A stretch of DNA of 64,000 nucleotides from Asterias rubens (Eukaryota; Echinodermata; Asteroidea; Forcipulatida; Asteriidae), in the NCBI RefSeq assembly GCF_902459465.1, contig NC_047062.1, forward strand, positions 18,545,994-18,609,993. Direction: 5' to 3'. Shown one piece after another: positions 13,901 to 26,703 of the stretch. The notes under the pieces are model-generated. The model saw only the letters and a list, made by a program, of their open reading frames with translations, searched no databases and was not told the origin of the DNA. How positions within the stretch are numbered: the stretch's first letter is position 1; each line of letters begins with the position of its first letter. The translations under genes and the position numbers were made by a program.

Positions 13901-16900
13901 CTTTATATATACTCTCTCACAAGTATTTTATGTAGCAAAAACTAAACCACAAGGGTGTGATCCTTGGCTAATTAGCAACTAAGGGTTGTATGGCTTCTGA
14001 CTGGTACCCCCAAACAAAGATACTGACAAAATAGGGAGACAAGGCAAAAGAGCCTTGACATGGTCTAAGATAACGGTACGCCACTTTACAAACTCTCTTA
14101 AATATTTTATGTACCAGATATTAACAACAAGGGTGTGTGACGTACAAAAATGTAATTTTTTTGAGTTGGATTGTTTTGCCACGGAAGGGCCACGCCACAT
14201 TGTTGTTTTCATGTCTTTTGTTGTTGTCCTACTTAGATACCACATGGAAGGAAAGTTGAGAAGGATTGGTTGCTGAGATCGTTGCAGAACATTTGTAGAG
14301 TCCCCTTTATACCTCTGGAGGTAAGTCAGTCCAGAAAGGAAGTTGATTGATACATGTCGTCTGGTGTGTTTGAAGTTGTTTGTTCCAAAAATTTGTAAGG
14401 CAATATTTTCTGCTTAAGTGGGTCTATGATATAAGACCCCAGACTCTACAGTTAGGCTTATTGATGCCTCGGTAATACTAGAATTAAACTTTTCTTATTT
14501 TCTTTCATTAAACCAGTTTCATCTTGAAGGAGAGATGGCGGTGTTCTACGTCGATGACATTGAAACAGGAAATGCTCTTCGGAGTCTCAGCGGAAGAATC
14601 ACCTCAAAGACGGGACATAAGGTATTTTAGACAGATTTGTTCACAATCAAAATGGGCAAAGGAGGGTGGAGGCGTTTTTAAAATTGTGTAAGTTTGTGTG
14701 TAGTAACAGTCTTACATGTTGTGAAAACAGTTCTGGACTACATTAGGTCATTTGTGCAGTTTGTATAGACTTAATGAAATTGCTTTTCCGTATCTTGGAA
14801 AAATGGAGTTTGTTGAACAAGAGTTGTCTTCAAAGTATTCGTTTGGCAAAAAACTTTCATTTCCTAAGCAAAACATTTGTTTGTTGATTTTGATTTGTTT
14901 TCTTCAAATTTTGTACGCATTTTTCATTTAATGACCTTATGATCATCATGAGTATGAAATTTGAAGTAATTACCATATAGCACTGAACCGACAAAATGTA
15001 GCTGTGAAAAGATATATATATATAAGTGCCAATGAATCAAATCCACCAAATGTACATCCGTCAAGCGCTACTGAAGCAACATCACCACCGGCAGTCCAGT
15101 ATTCTCCTGAAGATGAGCAGAGTATACTGTTTGAAACCCCAAGACCATACCGGCTCTTTTCAGAGCCAACACTCCCTACAAAGAGATCTTATACATGGTT
15201 GTACCCGCAAGTTAACTTTTAAGTATTTCTAGTTACTTTTTATTATTCACACCATGCAAAGCTTCAAATACCATTAAATCCACCAAAGTCAAAGATAATT
15301 GAAGTTGACATCTTCTTGATGTAGATTATCGTGGTGTGTAGGCCGAGTAGACCTCCTAATAACAAGCTAGATGAGGACTCTGTTGAAGCAATGAAGGTTT
15401 GCTTGAGTGATCGCTACGACCCATCCACCAAATCACTTAATCTCAGTCAACTAATACAAGATCAAGGTAAGCTGATCAACCAAATCAACGCATCAACCAA
15501 GTCTCTCAACTGTCTCCCAAGTGTCCACACCATTTATTCGGTTCGACCCTTGCAGAGTCTTTCTCGAAGGCTATTTAGCCTTCAAGGAAGACTCTGTTTC
15601 TGTTCTTGAGTACCTTATTTGTATATACATGCGCCATGTAAGACTATTTATAAATATTTAGTAAAATAACCCAACCTTTTTCATTCAATTGAGGATCTAA
15701 AAATGGAAAAATAGAACACAGCCTTGGATTGATTTTCACATTTTCTCGTCCAAATGCAACCCTTTTTTTCTTACTCCAAGATTCTATTTTTTTAATTTTC
15801 AGGTCTTAAAAGTAAAGGAGTCAATAATGTGCTCAATCGACCTCAGGTCATGGAAACAGTAGTTATGATCATTTCAGAGAATATACCAGAGGTGAGTAAA
15901 GCTTTCAAATTATGGTAATCATTTGCCATAGTTAGCCACGTAAAACACATTTGCAGCAATGATCACCAGAAGCCAATAGGAAAAGCACTTGACTAGTTCT
16001 TCTTTAAAGGTAAGGGTTATGGCTTTAAGTTTTTGAGCTTGAAGCGGCTCATGACGATGACAGTAAGTTTAGTTCTTCAGCAGAAGGTTGTTCCTCTTTA
16101 ACCCCTAGAGGTGATTGAGGCCAGGTCTGATATTTCAAGGAGTCAACAAAGGCAATTGCCTCAATACCCCCTGGGGGTGTTCATTGCCTTGGTGCCCTTG
16201 AAATGCTCTCTTGTATAAATTTACAATTTTCATCATAGGGTGCCCTTTACCAAGGAGGCAATGCCTTGGTGCCCTCGCCTTTTCAAAAACGAAGCATACA
16301 GGCTTGTGAGGCCTATTCCATAGAGCTAATTAACACCTATCACAACTTTGATTTACTTTGGTTTTTGTTTGTTATCTTTGCACAGGTTCTGTCCATAGAT
16401 CTCAGTAACAACAAACTCTACAGCTTAACCATATTTTCCAAGTTGGCCGAGAAAGCTACCAGTTTACGAAGTTTAAACCTTGCTAAGAACGTGGTAAGTT
16501 CCGTAGTTTATGAAACTAAGTGAAGTGGTTTTTTCTAGTTGTTGACTTAAAATGTCTGACTTCAGGAAAAAAAAAGCTGACATTTCTCATTCCTCTTTCC
16601 TCCATAAGATGCGTGGTGAAGCCGATCTAGAGAACATCAAGGATTTCCCCCTGGAGGATTTGATTCTGGAAGATAATCCGATAGTTCAGAGGTCCAACTA
16701 CACCAGGTAAACCATGCTAACCTGTGATTGTCCACCCAAACGGGCAATTATGTGACCTTATGCGTCCTGTGAGCGGTCATGACGAACCTACTGCTTCACT
16801 TGCTGGAAAAAAAAACTGTGCCAAGTAGCACAGATTTCATGTTACTGTAAGACGGGAAGCATAGTTTTAGTCAGAGGGGTGTCTGGCTGTCTTTTGTGTC

Positions 16901-19900
16901 ATTTACATATAAATGTATTGTAAGTGATCAAATTTGGACACCCAGTTTTAGAATTCCCAGCAATTTTTGACACCTTGTTACCAAATCCTGGCTCAAACCT
17001 TGAGGACAAGTAGTTGAGTTTTTGTCAGATAACAGTGAATGGGGTAGTTAGCGTCTCGGAAGTGAAAACTCCAGTTAAAAAACTACTCATTCACAAGAAC
17101 CTAGTGATGTTTTGGGGTGGGGTGGAGGGATCTGATTCATATAACCCTGTAGACTGTGTCACATTTACACTGCCAGGGCACTCTTGCACGTTTGTGGTAT
17201 CATTGTGAAGTCGTGCAGTGCTCACTGGAACATTGGTTAGTTTAAGCACATTAGTGTAGCTACTTTCTGTTCCCCTTGAAGTCTGTGACCTTTGGAGTAG
17301 GTTTGTCTTTAGTGTGTATTTCTCAAATAAGTTGTTCATTCATATTCTGTATCAGACTGTGAATGGTGATATTTCTTTCAAGGGAGAATTGGAAATTTCT
17401 TTTTGAGAGTGCAGTCTCCCTGAACCTTTAAAGAACATAGTATTGATCTTAAACTATTTGGTTTTGATCAATTTTTACTGATGTAACTATTGGATTGGAA
17501 ACAAAGCACACAACTTGTTTTGGGTTTGTCCCACACCAATGTACAATTAGTAACCAATGCCCGGTAATTCACTATGTACTTTGAATAGGATTTGAACCCC
17601 AGAGTTTCAAATTCTAGATCAATTGCTGATGTAACTTTTGGATAGATGACAAACCACAAACTATGTTTTAGGGTTTGCGCCACACCTTGATACAATAAGA
17701 AACTGTATCCAAAGGTACTTAAGTAGGATTCAAACGCCTGACCAGTATGATTCAAACCCCAGACTTTCAAATTCTAGCGCAGATGTTTGACCACTTCACC
17801 TGATGGTATGAGGCTGGTTCAAATCCTGTACAGTGTCTTAATCCCTGATTAATGTACCTGTCTTGACTGATAATCTCTTTGTTAATTTTTTGTACCCATC
17901 GTCATTATCGCTGGCATGTAGTTTTTTATTGACCAGTGTTATCGTGTTCCGCTGGCATAGTGTTTGCCTTGTTTGGTTTTGTTTTCCATCTCTGTTTTTT
18001 TCCCATTGGTTTTTTTTTTATTTTATTTTTATTTTGCAGTTTCTTGTTATTTTAACCTTCCTCACATGTGCTTTACCCTTTTTCCCATTTGCTAGAAAAA
18101 TTAACATTCCATCTGATAAAATAGTTTCTTCTCCTGTTTCATCAAAACATTGATTGTTTGGCTGTTTTTTTTTCCTTCGCTGTTGATCATTTCATAAATT
18201 ATTACTGCATTGAGATACTGTTCAGTTACAGTCAAAATTGCTTTGATCTAATGGTTGTTGGGGGAAACAAGTTAGGTCTTACTATGGGAAAAGGTTAACA
18301 GACGAAAAGGATGCTATAAATAAATAAAATTATTACAAATGGTCGTGAAGCCATTTCTTTCCTTTCTTAAGAAACTATTGTTGGTTAGTTGACAACAATG
18401 CAAATGATATGGCTGTCCATCAAGCCTCATTGTACAGCACATTACATGATTGATAACCCTTTTACTCGGGCACCTTCACAGAAATAAAAAGTGGCACGTT
18501 GTGGTGCCCAGTTCATGTGTTTTTCAAGCAGTGAACATTTTCCTCTTGAAGCCAAACATTGGCACTATAATGTCAAAGGATTAGAAAGCCGAGACAAACA
18601 TCAAGTCATACCAGAGAGGATATTGTTTTTCTGTGGTTCACCAAAATGGAACGACATGAATGTCTCACATTGAGCTTTCCTGGTACTTCAAGAACCAACT
18701 GGTGAAACCTTTACGGAGGTTGATGTCGAACCCAGGGGTGCATTTGTTCATGAAAAAGCGGGAAAAAAATTCCTGCTTCAGAAAACATGCTACAGAAAAC
18801 ATGCTGCAGATTGCTGAACGACAGAGGAGAGCTGATTATGATTTAAGAACGTCATATATACAAAAACCCTTGAGACCTGCTTGCCTATGACGGGTAAGAC
18901 CTGACTATGGGTAGGCAACCTAAGCCAGGCTGCAGGGACCTCAAGGCGTACCAGAAGAAGCTCGTGCCACCAACCTTGGTCAGATGGACCCACTACTACA
19001 CTACTGGACCACAGCTCAGCCATGAAGCTAATGCACTCCCTGTGGTGCGACTTTTTCTAGAGAATGACCCCCTCTGAAATGACCTTCTAGAATAAACTCA
19101 TGAATGAGGAAGGAGCAGATGTTGCATCGTTGATGCTTAAGAATGACATTAAACCTGTTGAAGGTGCCTTGATCAATTTATTCAAACGTCTAACAAAAAT
19201 TAGTAGAAAGAATGCCTAAAAGAAAAAAAACAATTAAGTTTTAGTTTCTCGGCAATTCCTTGAATCCAACCCTTTCTGATCACGTTCAAAAATATTCTTC
19301 AATTCAGGCTGGCCATAACACATTCTGAATTACAAAGTGTACTGGGCAATTGATAAATGCCTGTACTGGCTATGCAAGTTACGCGCAAAAGTTCCAATGA
19401 TTAGTTAAAACAAATTATACTATCTGAACCTAACATGTAACTGCCTTTGAATCATAGTGCCTGTGATGTATTTACAGCAAAATCCATTCATTTGGACTGC
19501 AAACCACTGTTCCGACTATCCAATGTACCCTTTTACTGTGGACTTGAACAGTATCCATCAGTGATAAAATGAAATGGATCAACAGAACACACTTTTACTC
19601 TGTCACTTTCTATGCACATATTCGTAACATTCCTCCCGTGGCATTAAATGTCTGGCATGTACCACTCCATCCCTTTCATATCCACCTCTTTGTGAATGTT
19701 GTTGATATCACTTGAGATGTTACCTTACATGTACCTTGTCTTGAAGTGGTAAGTTGTAGTGTAGAAACATGAGTTTCAGGTGAAAAAGGTAAGTCCCCCC
19801 CCCAAAAAAAAAACAAAACAACAACAACAAAACAACAACAACAACAATACACATACAATTCAAAGCTGCCAACTCTCCCTAATGCTACTACAGGCATGAC

Positions 19901-22900
19901 AGGAAGTTCCCTGAAAATAAAGCAATCTTTCCATGTTGTGATTAATGAACTTGAAAATCTCCCTATTTTTGGAAACTTTTCCCCTATTAGGTTGAAATAG
20001 TTCCAAGTATCTCCCTGAGTATTGCGCAAAATCTTCCTGATTTGCAAGATGCAAATGTTGGCAGCTCTAACAATAAATGGTGGTGCAGGCTGACACTCCC
20101 TAAACAAACAATGAAAAGAAGGGGGAACGGTGTGGTTGTTATGCAATAAAAGCCCAGAGGAAAATGTTCCTATTTTTCTTCCCCTGCTTAATACATGTAA
20201 CACAACTGCCAATTCAAACTGTTTTATTGTTGTGGAGTTGAATACATTAATTCACATGTTTTGTTCACACACTTTTTCTACATAATACAAGTTGTTTATT
20301 TCTGAAATATTACCAGACTGACGTACCTTTGTGTCAGTACAGCGGGGGAAATATTGAAGGTTGATTTGTTTCACAGAAATGTGCTTAAAAATGTTGACGC
20401 ATCAGCACTACAAAACTATGTTCAGCACAACAAATTTTGCTTAATTGGGTTACCAGTCAAAACAACAACTTATTCACAACGGTATGACTGCCACCCTGCT
20501 GTTATAATGCATTTGCTATGCAGCAGTTTGACCTTGTTGATTAACATCTAATGCATCCATATTGTCAAAGTTTTATCTCACGTTGTTAAAGAAATACTTT
20601 TTGATGGGAAAACAAATTGAAAAAGTTTTTGCCTAAATCTCTCTGTTTTGCTCAATAACCCAAATACACAAGAATTCTTCATTTTATCTCTTAATGTTGA
20701 AATTTGTTGGGATAGTATGATGATAAGGCTCACAACTAATCCACCTCTTTTTATCCCTGTTCGATGTCTGCAATTGTGATGATTTTTCCTGGACATTTCT
20801 TCAGTATTGTTCGAAGATGTTTCCCCAAGATGATGAGACTAGTAAGTGAACCTCGTGGTGTTATTTTATTACAGAAATTGTTACTTAAAATGTCAGCCCA
20901 TAGAAAATGTGCCAAAAACTATAAAAGTATGGTATTAACTATTATATTTGAAACAGAAATGTTGCTCCCATAAAGGTGGATGCAACTCGCACCTGTACGA
21001 GAGATCATAATGTCTTATGTCAGCTATAGGCTGGCTTTGATCATTAAAACACAGCCCTTTTAAACATTTTCCACACTTCTTTTAGGATGGTAAAGAGCTC
21101 CCGCCTCCTATCACGTTTGACTTAGAAACGCCAACAGTCCTCCCACCGGTTCAACACAGCTTCTTTGGCAACGAGGCCATCAAGAAAATTCTGGATAAAT
21201 TCATAAGCCAGTGAGTATACATTTGACGTCTCCCAGACTTGAACTTTGTTCCTGATGGAAGGTCAGTTATTTTTCCCTTTGTAAAGGGAACATCTTGGAT
21301 GAAATTGAAAACAAAAATATGTGGAAGTTACAAAAGGAGTGAAGATAGCTTCAGGTCCCAATGTGTTGTCACGCTATGAGCACAAAAATTTGCTAAGCAT
21401 CGACCAATCTAGCTTATTTGAAATAGGTTACCGCTCAAAATTTTGTTAAGTTTACATTGTTGTCACTGGTTTCCAACTAACTTTTTGTTTTTGCTAAGCA
21501 GCACCTGCTGCTTGATGTCTGCTTGATGAAATTGGGCCCTGATCACACAACGAAAAATTGTGTATCTTTCATTAGTTTGTTTTCACATTCAAATGTGAAA
21601 ATAACACCATTAATTTGGGTAGTCTTTAATGATGTTGTTTAAAAGAAAATCTGTAATGACATGTACTTAAGAAGGAGATATTTGTCTGCAGGATTGGTAC
21701 TTGAGATATTTGTCTGCAGGATTGGTACTTGTGTGATTTTTGCTAACCATGGGTCTTCAGTTGGTGATACACTGTTTTGCAATAACATTGCGTGGTGTTC
21801 CAACTTGACTGCAGCTACAAACCTTTTAAACTCCTATTCTTTGTCCAGATATTTCACAGTGTTTGATTCTGGAGACAGGCAACAGTTCATTGAGATTTAC
21901 CATGAGCAGGTTAGAATTGTCTTCTTTTTTTTTTTACGCATTATTCTAAATAATATACTGCTAAAAACGGTACCCTTGAATTAGAAAAAAAAAAAAATCA
22001 ATTTAGGTGTCTCTCCCTAGAAAATGTTTCTATTCAGATTGTTAGCAGTGAGACAAGAAAAGTTTCTGATTTCAAGAACACCATTTTTAGCAAGCACACC
22101 TATTTACCAGTTATATACTCAAGGCGCTTAAAACAAAAAGATACATTTTAAGACAGGTTTTTGAATATTTTTTAATTATGAGACCAATTTATGCCACACC
22201 TTAAATTCACTCTAAAAAAGTCATATTAATTTATAATTTCTGGAAGCAAGCTTTAAAATCAACAATTTGGTAATACAAACAGGTTTTCCCCTGTCAAATC
22301 CTTTTTTCCTTTGCTTAGTTCTAGTTTTATAAATGCTTCCCACCAGATACTTCTTTGAATCTGTGTTGGTTTTCCTTTTCTTCCCACAGTCCTGTTTCTC
22401 ATTGACTACTCAAGCTGTTTCTGGCGGGCCCTCCTACTTGAAGAAATACTTTTCAATAAGCCGCAATCTCCTCAGAATAAAAGAGCCAAGTAAGTAACTC
22501 TTACACCAGTTTGATTTCAGTAAGGTTGGACCTCAATCGTGTTAAAGGCAGGGGACACTATTGGTAATTACTCAAAATAATAATTAGCATAAAACCTTAC
22601 CTGGTTACGATTAATGGGGAGAGGTTGATAGTATAAAACATTGTGAGAAACGGCTCCCTCTGAAGTAACGTTGCACAAATTTGATTTCAAGACCTCAGAA
22701 TTAGATTTTTGAGGTCCCAATATCAAGCATCTGAAAGCAGACTACTTCGTGTGACAAGGGTGTTTTTCCTTAGGTTTGGTATTTTATGCAGATACACCTA
22801 CATCTATCTTGAGATACACCAAGTAAGAAGACTTGTCTTTGACAGTTACTAATAGTGTCCAGTGTCTTTAAAGGAAGGGTTGTTGATTGGAGAACTTCCT

Positions 22901-25302
22901 TGGTGAGAAGCACCGAGCTGGTGATATAAGAAACTATTTTGAGAAAGGATACTCTTCAGAGAGGTGTGGTTGATACCAGCTGTCACCTAACGCTGATGGA
23001 TTGTACGTTCTTGACTGATTTCTCAGCAAGTAGACACTGAATTCAGCTGAAGCTTTCACATGTGACTTTTATTGTATCTTTCATTATCATTCTGTCATTA
23101 TATAAGCATAACCCATCTATGACCCTACTCTAGTTCAAGCTATGTGTTCTGTTTGGTTTCTCTCTGTATAGGTCAGGAACTGAGGCTATTCAAGCATACC
23201 AAGCTATCGGTTGTCGCCTTTTTGAATGAGATGTCTCCGACGCTGCATGACACCAACTCGTTCCAGGTTGATCTATCCCTTGCTCAGGTACGATTACTTT
23301 AATTGATTTGAATCATTTGCATTGGTGTTATTTCGTAAAATCCTTCTTAAAACCCAGTTTATGAACATGATTTTTGCCATCATACTAAGATGTTTAGATG
23401 GTGTGAATAGCGTGCAATAGTTTATATTTGTTCTGTTATTTATCCTACAGGGTAATCTTGTGAGCTTTACCGTGCATGGGATCTTCAAAGAATGTGAGTA
23501 CAGTTTTTATACTTTCAACCGCTAGATTTTTGTCATATTTCTTCTTTGTTTTTCTTTTAGTGTGTGGTACTTGAATGTATTTCTTTATTACATTTTTATT
23601 CACATAACCTCACAACGTACATTGAAGGCCATTTTGTTTGTGCTTACACCTGGTGGGCAGACCCCTTCTCTTAACGAGTATTGCACTGGGTTCATAACAC
23701 AATACACAGGACCAACATGTTTACGCCCCATCCAAAGAACAGAGCAGTTGTAACTAAGGGTTCTTGCTTCAGAACCAGGACTCTAACCCACGCTCAGTTG
23801 GTCAGAAACACCAGAGTTGACCGCTTTGCCACACACACACCTTTTATTAATTACTCGTTTGTGGTAATACATCGTTCTGTGCCGATGTAAACTCTGTTCT
23901 TTTCCACCATTTCTTGCAGTCAACACCAGTAGGTCCACCTCCCAGTTGATATCGTTCAGTCGCACCTTTCTAGCTGTAATGCAACCACCGACGTTATGTA
24001 TCATCAACGATCATCTGTCAATCAGGAATCCCACACAGGCTCAGCAGAAGGTAGGTTTTGAAATTCTTGCGAGTCACCATGAAAAATAAGAGTCTACTTG
24101 CAATCTTCCATTACTAGCTGAAATTGTGTAAAGTCAGAGCAATGGAAAGGGCAGTGTGAATTTTTCCTGTCTAAACCAGGCATGACATTATTTCTACTTC
24201 AGTTTTTTTTTTCCCCGATTTGTTTTGCCCTTGGAGAAACCTGATAAATTGTAATTAAATAGCTTGAAATGTATATTAGAGCATACTTCATGTGTACGTG
24301 TGCAATAGGTCATTCCTTGTACTCAATAACATATTCCTACATTTTTCCAAAGACCAAATATCATGACTGCTAAACTTAAAGGTATAGTCATAGATTGGTA
24401 CTGACTCCAAACCTTATTGACCATAAAAACTTACTTGGCGAGAAGATGATCAGCTGGTGTTAGTATAACGTATTAAAAGTATAAAGATCACCAATCATGA
24501 TTGTTGATATCGTCCAGGCTTATTAAATGTACACATGGTGTTTCTGCAAACTTAATATACATTGATACCTCACCATGCAATGCCTTGTTGTCTTGTCTGT
24601 GTAGGCTGCGTTTATTTCCCCTGCTCCTACTCCAACTCCAAGCCCAGTGAGGGTACCTCCAGAGGCCGCGCACATTGCCAGCACCTTGACGTCACAGCAT
24701 CAAGAAATGATCGCCAGTTTCATGAAAGATTCCAAAATGAATATTCAGTTTTCAACACAGTAAGTTGACTTGATATTTTTATCTGAGTGTTTTTGAAAAA
24801 TGTGTCACACTTTACCAAAATGAGATTAAGTATGTATGAAACTAATACTTGTATGTATTTTCACAACACAGTAAGCTTTTGTTTCATTAGAAAATGTACA
24901 ATTGCTTGCAGTGCGAACTACTTGGAGACATGTCTATCAATTTGTTCTCACCTTTTGCTTGTTCTTGTTCTTTATCATTGTTTACTTGTTTGTCTTAAAA
25001 GTTTCTTTATGATCTTAAATGAATATCTTACATTTATGTGTGTTTTTATTTTTCAGATGTTTATCCGAGAATAATTGGGATTACAGTAAAGCTGGGGAGC
25101 AGTTCACCAAACTACATGTAAGTACACATAATACACTGTTACCTACTCTAATTTGCACAATAAGAAAATTGTAACATTTACAAGCATGGAAATGAATGTA
25201 CTCTTCAAAAAAAATAGTGATAGTATTTGTCTGTTAAACATTTTTTTTTTTCATTTTTTTTTTCAGGCTGAAGGCAAGATACCAGCAGAAGCCTTCAAGT
25301 GA
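7960..25302 (+). CDS. NXF1: NXF1, nuclear RNA export factor 1 (TAP), 20 coding exons
   Basis: Bulk mRNA export receptor; works as a heterodimer with NXT1 and binds cargo RNP and FG nucleoporins. Exons: 7960-8047, 12278-12422, 12707-12922, 13691-13892, 14237-14320, 14517-14621, 15325-15466, 15803-15891, 16386-16493, 16609-16706, 20805-20841, 21086-21210, 21849-21909, 22390-22489, 23172-23287, 23451-23493, 23920-24050, 24605-24759, 25057-25117, 25267-25302. All phases agree, giving 713 aa (human about 619). The first ~215 residues are Gly/Arg-rich, with a conserved [11 protein letters not shown] motif. Next come the RRM-like domain (~211-300, TWSKITIPHGRK), leucine-rich repeats (~310-460, [12 protein letters not shown]), the NTF2-like domain (~470-630, [19 protein letters not shown]) and the C-terminal UBA-like domain (~655-713, [10 protein letters not shown]). 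Excess length is mostly the RGG-type N-terminus in exons 2-4. Exon 11 is only 37 nt. Start chosen because MSRGNNRK begins the RGG region and the frame reaches a good donor. Confidence 0.95.
8320..12080. mobile_element. 3.76-kb element with 262-bp terminal inverted repeats in NXF1 intron 1
   Basis: Bases 8320-8581 are the near-exact reverse complement of 11819-12080; both arms are 262 bases and outer ends read GGTCCTAC and GTAGGACC. Each arm contains two GCCGACAACTCG-type subterminal repeats and a CAAGATGGCG motif in opposite orientations. The interior has no long ORF and carries direct repeats (10158-10296 and 10425-10563), so a non-autonomous DNA transposon or foldback element is likely. I could not define an unambiguous target-site duplication. 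The element makes up most of intron 1 (8048-12277). Confidence 0.75.
10158..10563. repeat. 139-bp direct repeats inside the intron-1 element
   Basis: Units 10158-10296 and 10425-10563 are each 139 bases, start with GATATGTTGTGTAG and end with AAATATTAACAAT, with only a few differences. A shortened third copy (TGCCAAACTATTGAATGCTG) lies near 11289-11318. Confidence 0.85.
12945..13155 (+). repeat. Dispersed repeat copy in NXF1 intron 3
   Basis: Shares blocks with 28310-28500, including GATCTACTTCTCTAG and AATGCCATCATTTCAA, in the same order and orientation. No coding potential. Confidence 0.5.
13845..14130 (+). repeat. Tandem duplication of NXF1 exon 4 end and splice donor
   Basis: The last ~40 bases of exon 4 plus the start of intron 4 are repeated 183 bases downstream. 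Both copies contain CCTTGACATGGTCTAAGAT, then ACG and a GTACG donor (13893 and 14076), then similar intronic sequence to AACAAGGGTGTG. The second copy would be a decoy donor. Reading through from the first donor meets a TAA at 13979-13981. Confidence 0.8.
15062..15220 (+). repeat. Repeat fragment with a histone-type stem-loop in NXF1 intron 6
   Basis: A segment alignable with the right half of the foldback at 38010-38383: GAAGATGAGCAGAGTATACTG, then GAAAC, then at 15152-15167 the 16-base GGCTCTTTTCAGAGCC, then AACACTCC. The 16-mer matches the consensus 3' stem-loop of replicative histone mRNAs (six-base stem, UUUC loop). No histone coding sequence is nearby, so this is read as part of a dispersed repeat. 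Confidence 0.6.
15540..15605. repeat. Short palindromic repeat of the GACGTTTCGACCC family
   Basis: GCAGAGTCTTTCTCGAAGGC is followed by its near reverse complement, giving a hairpin in NXF1 intron 7. Related sequences with GACGTTT(C/T)GACCCTAGCAG occur at 2164-2205 (+) and 34418-34470 (-). Confidence 0.55.
17480..17778 (-). repeat. Tandem repeat with tRNA-like B-box motif in NXF1 intron 10
   Basis: Two units about 148 bp apart both begin GATGTAACT(A/T)TTGGAT and contain a TTTCAAATTCTAG block next to a TTTGAACCCC or TTCAAACCCC box, the reverse complement of a polymerase III B box. Probably a diverged tRNA-derived SINE that duplicated in tandem. Confidence 0.45.
22542..22871 (+). mobile_element. 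TTAA-flanked MITE, copy 1 (NXF1 intron 14)
   Basis: Flanked by TTAA. The left end is AGGCAGGGGACACTATTGG and the right end a diverged complement. Interior blocks (AATTACTCAAAATAAT, GAGAGGTTGATAGTATAAAA, CATTGTGAGAAA) are shared with copies 2-5. TTAA target duplications are characteristic of piggyBac-superfamily elements; no transposase is present. Confidence 0.8.
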
Positions 25303-25502
25303 TTGAAAGGACGTTTCATTTGAGAGCAACCAAGGTAGATGAAACTAGTGCAAGGCTCTCTCCCTATGTATAAAGCAACAGATTCCACCATGATTCAATA
25401 GCAAAATTGAAACAGAAAAATATGTACATATTAACTTTAGAGATTTTTTATAATTCAATTGAGTAATCAGTTTTCAAGATGTTGTAAGCCACATACGACG
25501 CT

Positions 25503-25578
25503 CTTAATATTCGTGCATGACGTTACAATTCTAACCCAAAATGGGTTCAGAATGGTGACGTCATGCATGAATATTAAG
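25503..25578. repeat. Long hairpin in presumed NXF1 3'UTR
   Basis: CTTAATATTCGTGCATGACG pairs with the complementary CGTCATGCATGAATATTAAG at 25559-25578. An inner stem around AACCCA and TGGGTT extends it to nearly the whole 76 bases. It begins 201 bases after the stop codon, so it may be transcribed as part of the NXF1 3'UTR. Confidence 0.75.
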
Positions 25579-25591
25579 AAAGGCATATTTG

Positions 25592-25666
25592 ATGATCAAG
25601 TTTACAGCAGAGCTACAATACATATTTTGTGATCAAGTTTACAGCAGAGCTACAATACATATTTTT
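25592..25666. repeat. Two-copy 37-bp tandem repeat
   Basis: The unit TGATCAAGTTTACAGCAGAG plus CTACAATACATATTTT occurs twice with a 37-base period, directly after the hairpin. Confidence 0.9.
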
Positions 25667-26703
25667 ATGACATATGTCTTTCTTTGTGCTTCTGGCTGTT
25701 TTCTGTGGTCATAAATGGATTGATATTGCTGGCTGCCAAAGGCACCCTTGCATGGCTGTGGCTCGAACACATAGCCGTGTCCTTACAGCCGTGTTGCAAC
25801 TCAGCGTCTCAGCTGTGAATGATGATTAGCCGAGTATATTCAAGATTGGGAGAAACTATTATTGGATTTCTTTAAAATTTGTAAATATTGTAAGCATCTT
25901 TTTCAATTTCATTTTAATTAATCTGCTAATTCTAATGGTAAACCAATGCGCCCAATTTCATAAAGCTGTTATGCACATCAACTTGCTTGGCACTGAACAA
26001 TTTTGAAAGTAATATTGGAAGAGCGAAGAACAATTTAGTAAAATAGGATTTGAACCTACCACCTCCAGAATTATGTATGGTAGAACAAAATTTGAAGCGG
26101 GGACTTCACCCCTGTGGAGCAACGGCTGGTAAAGCTGGAGGTTGGATGTTCAAATCTTGTTTAAGTAAATTTTTCGTTATTCCAAATTGATTTTTATTTA
26201 CCCTGAGTTTTTGGTTTATTACTCGATATAAAAAGCATTTTCTAACCAGCAAATTGTTGCATAATGCACGTTGTTTGTGACTGGTTGCCTTTTAAATTTT
26301 GCTTATCAGAAACAGTCCCCAATTCTGCTAAACAGCTTTAAGAAATTGGCTAGGCCCAATTTTGTAAAGCTGTTTAGCACAAATTTATAAAATGCATCAA
26401 TTAGTATTGCAAAGCAGAAATGGGTTACCATGATGTTTCTCTCTGACACTGCAAATTGTACACGGCACAGCCTAAGCATTGTGAAGCATAACAGCTTTAT
26501 GTAGTAAATTAATGGTCTTTTTATTTTATTTTATTTTTTTACCAAAAGGGTATGTTTTCTTTAGGTTCAGTGTTATTTTTAGAGGAATATGTACTTGTAT
26601 CTGTGCTTTGTGATTTTAGTTTGTTTTTGTTTTATTGTCAGTGAAGCTTTTTTGTCTATTTTTGTGAATTTCTGTTTAAATTGTAAAGGTGTGATTTTGT
26701 TTT

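Noticed and set aside
15152-15167. A genuine replicative histone gene 3' end
   Set aside because: The stem-loop matches but no histone coding sequence precedes it on either strand; treated as a repeat component.
15004-15222. 72-aa ORF in NXF1 intron 6
   Set aside because: Lies in a dispersed repeat shared with the foldback in FUZ intron 3; not an exon.
19676-20212. 178-aa minus-strand ORF in NXF1 intron 10
   Set aside because: Low-complexity segments from GTT-type repeats and a poly-A/C tract; no domain recognised.
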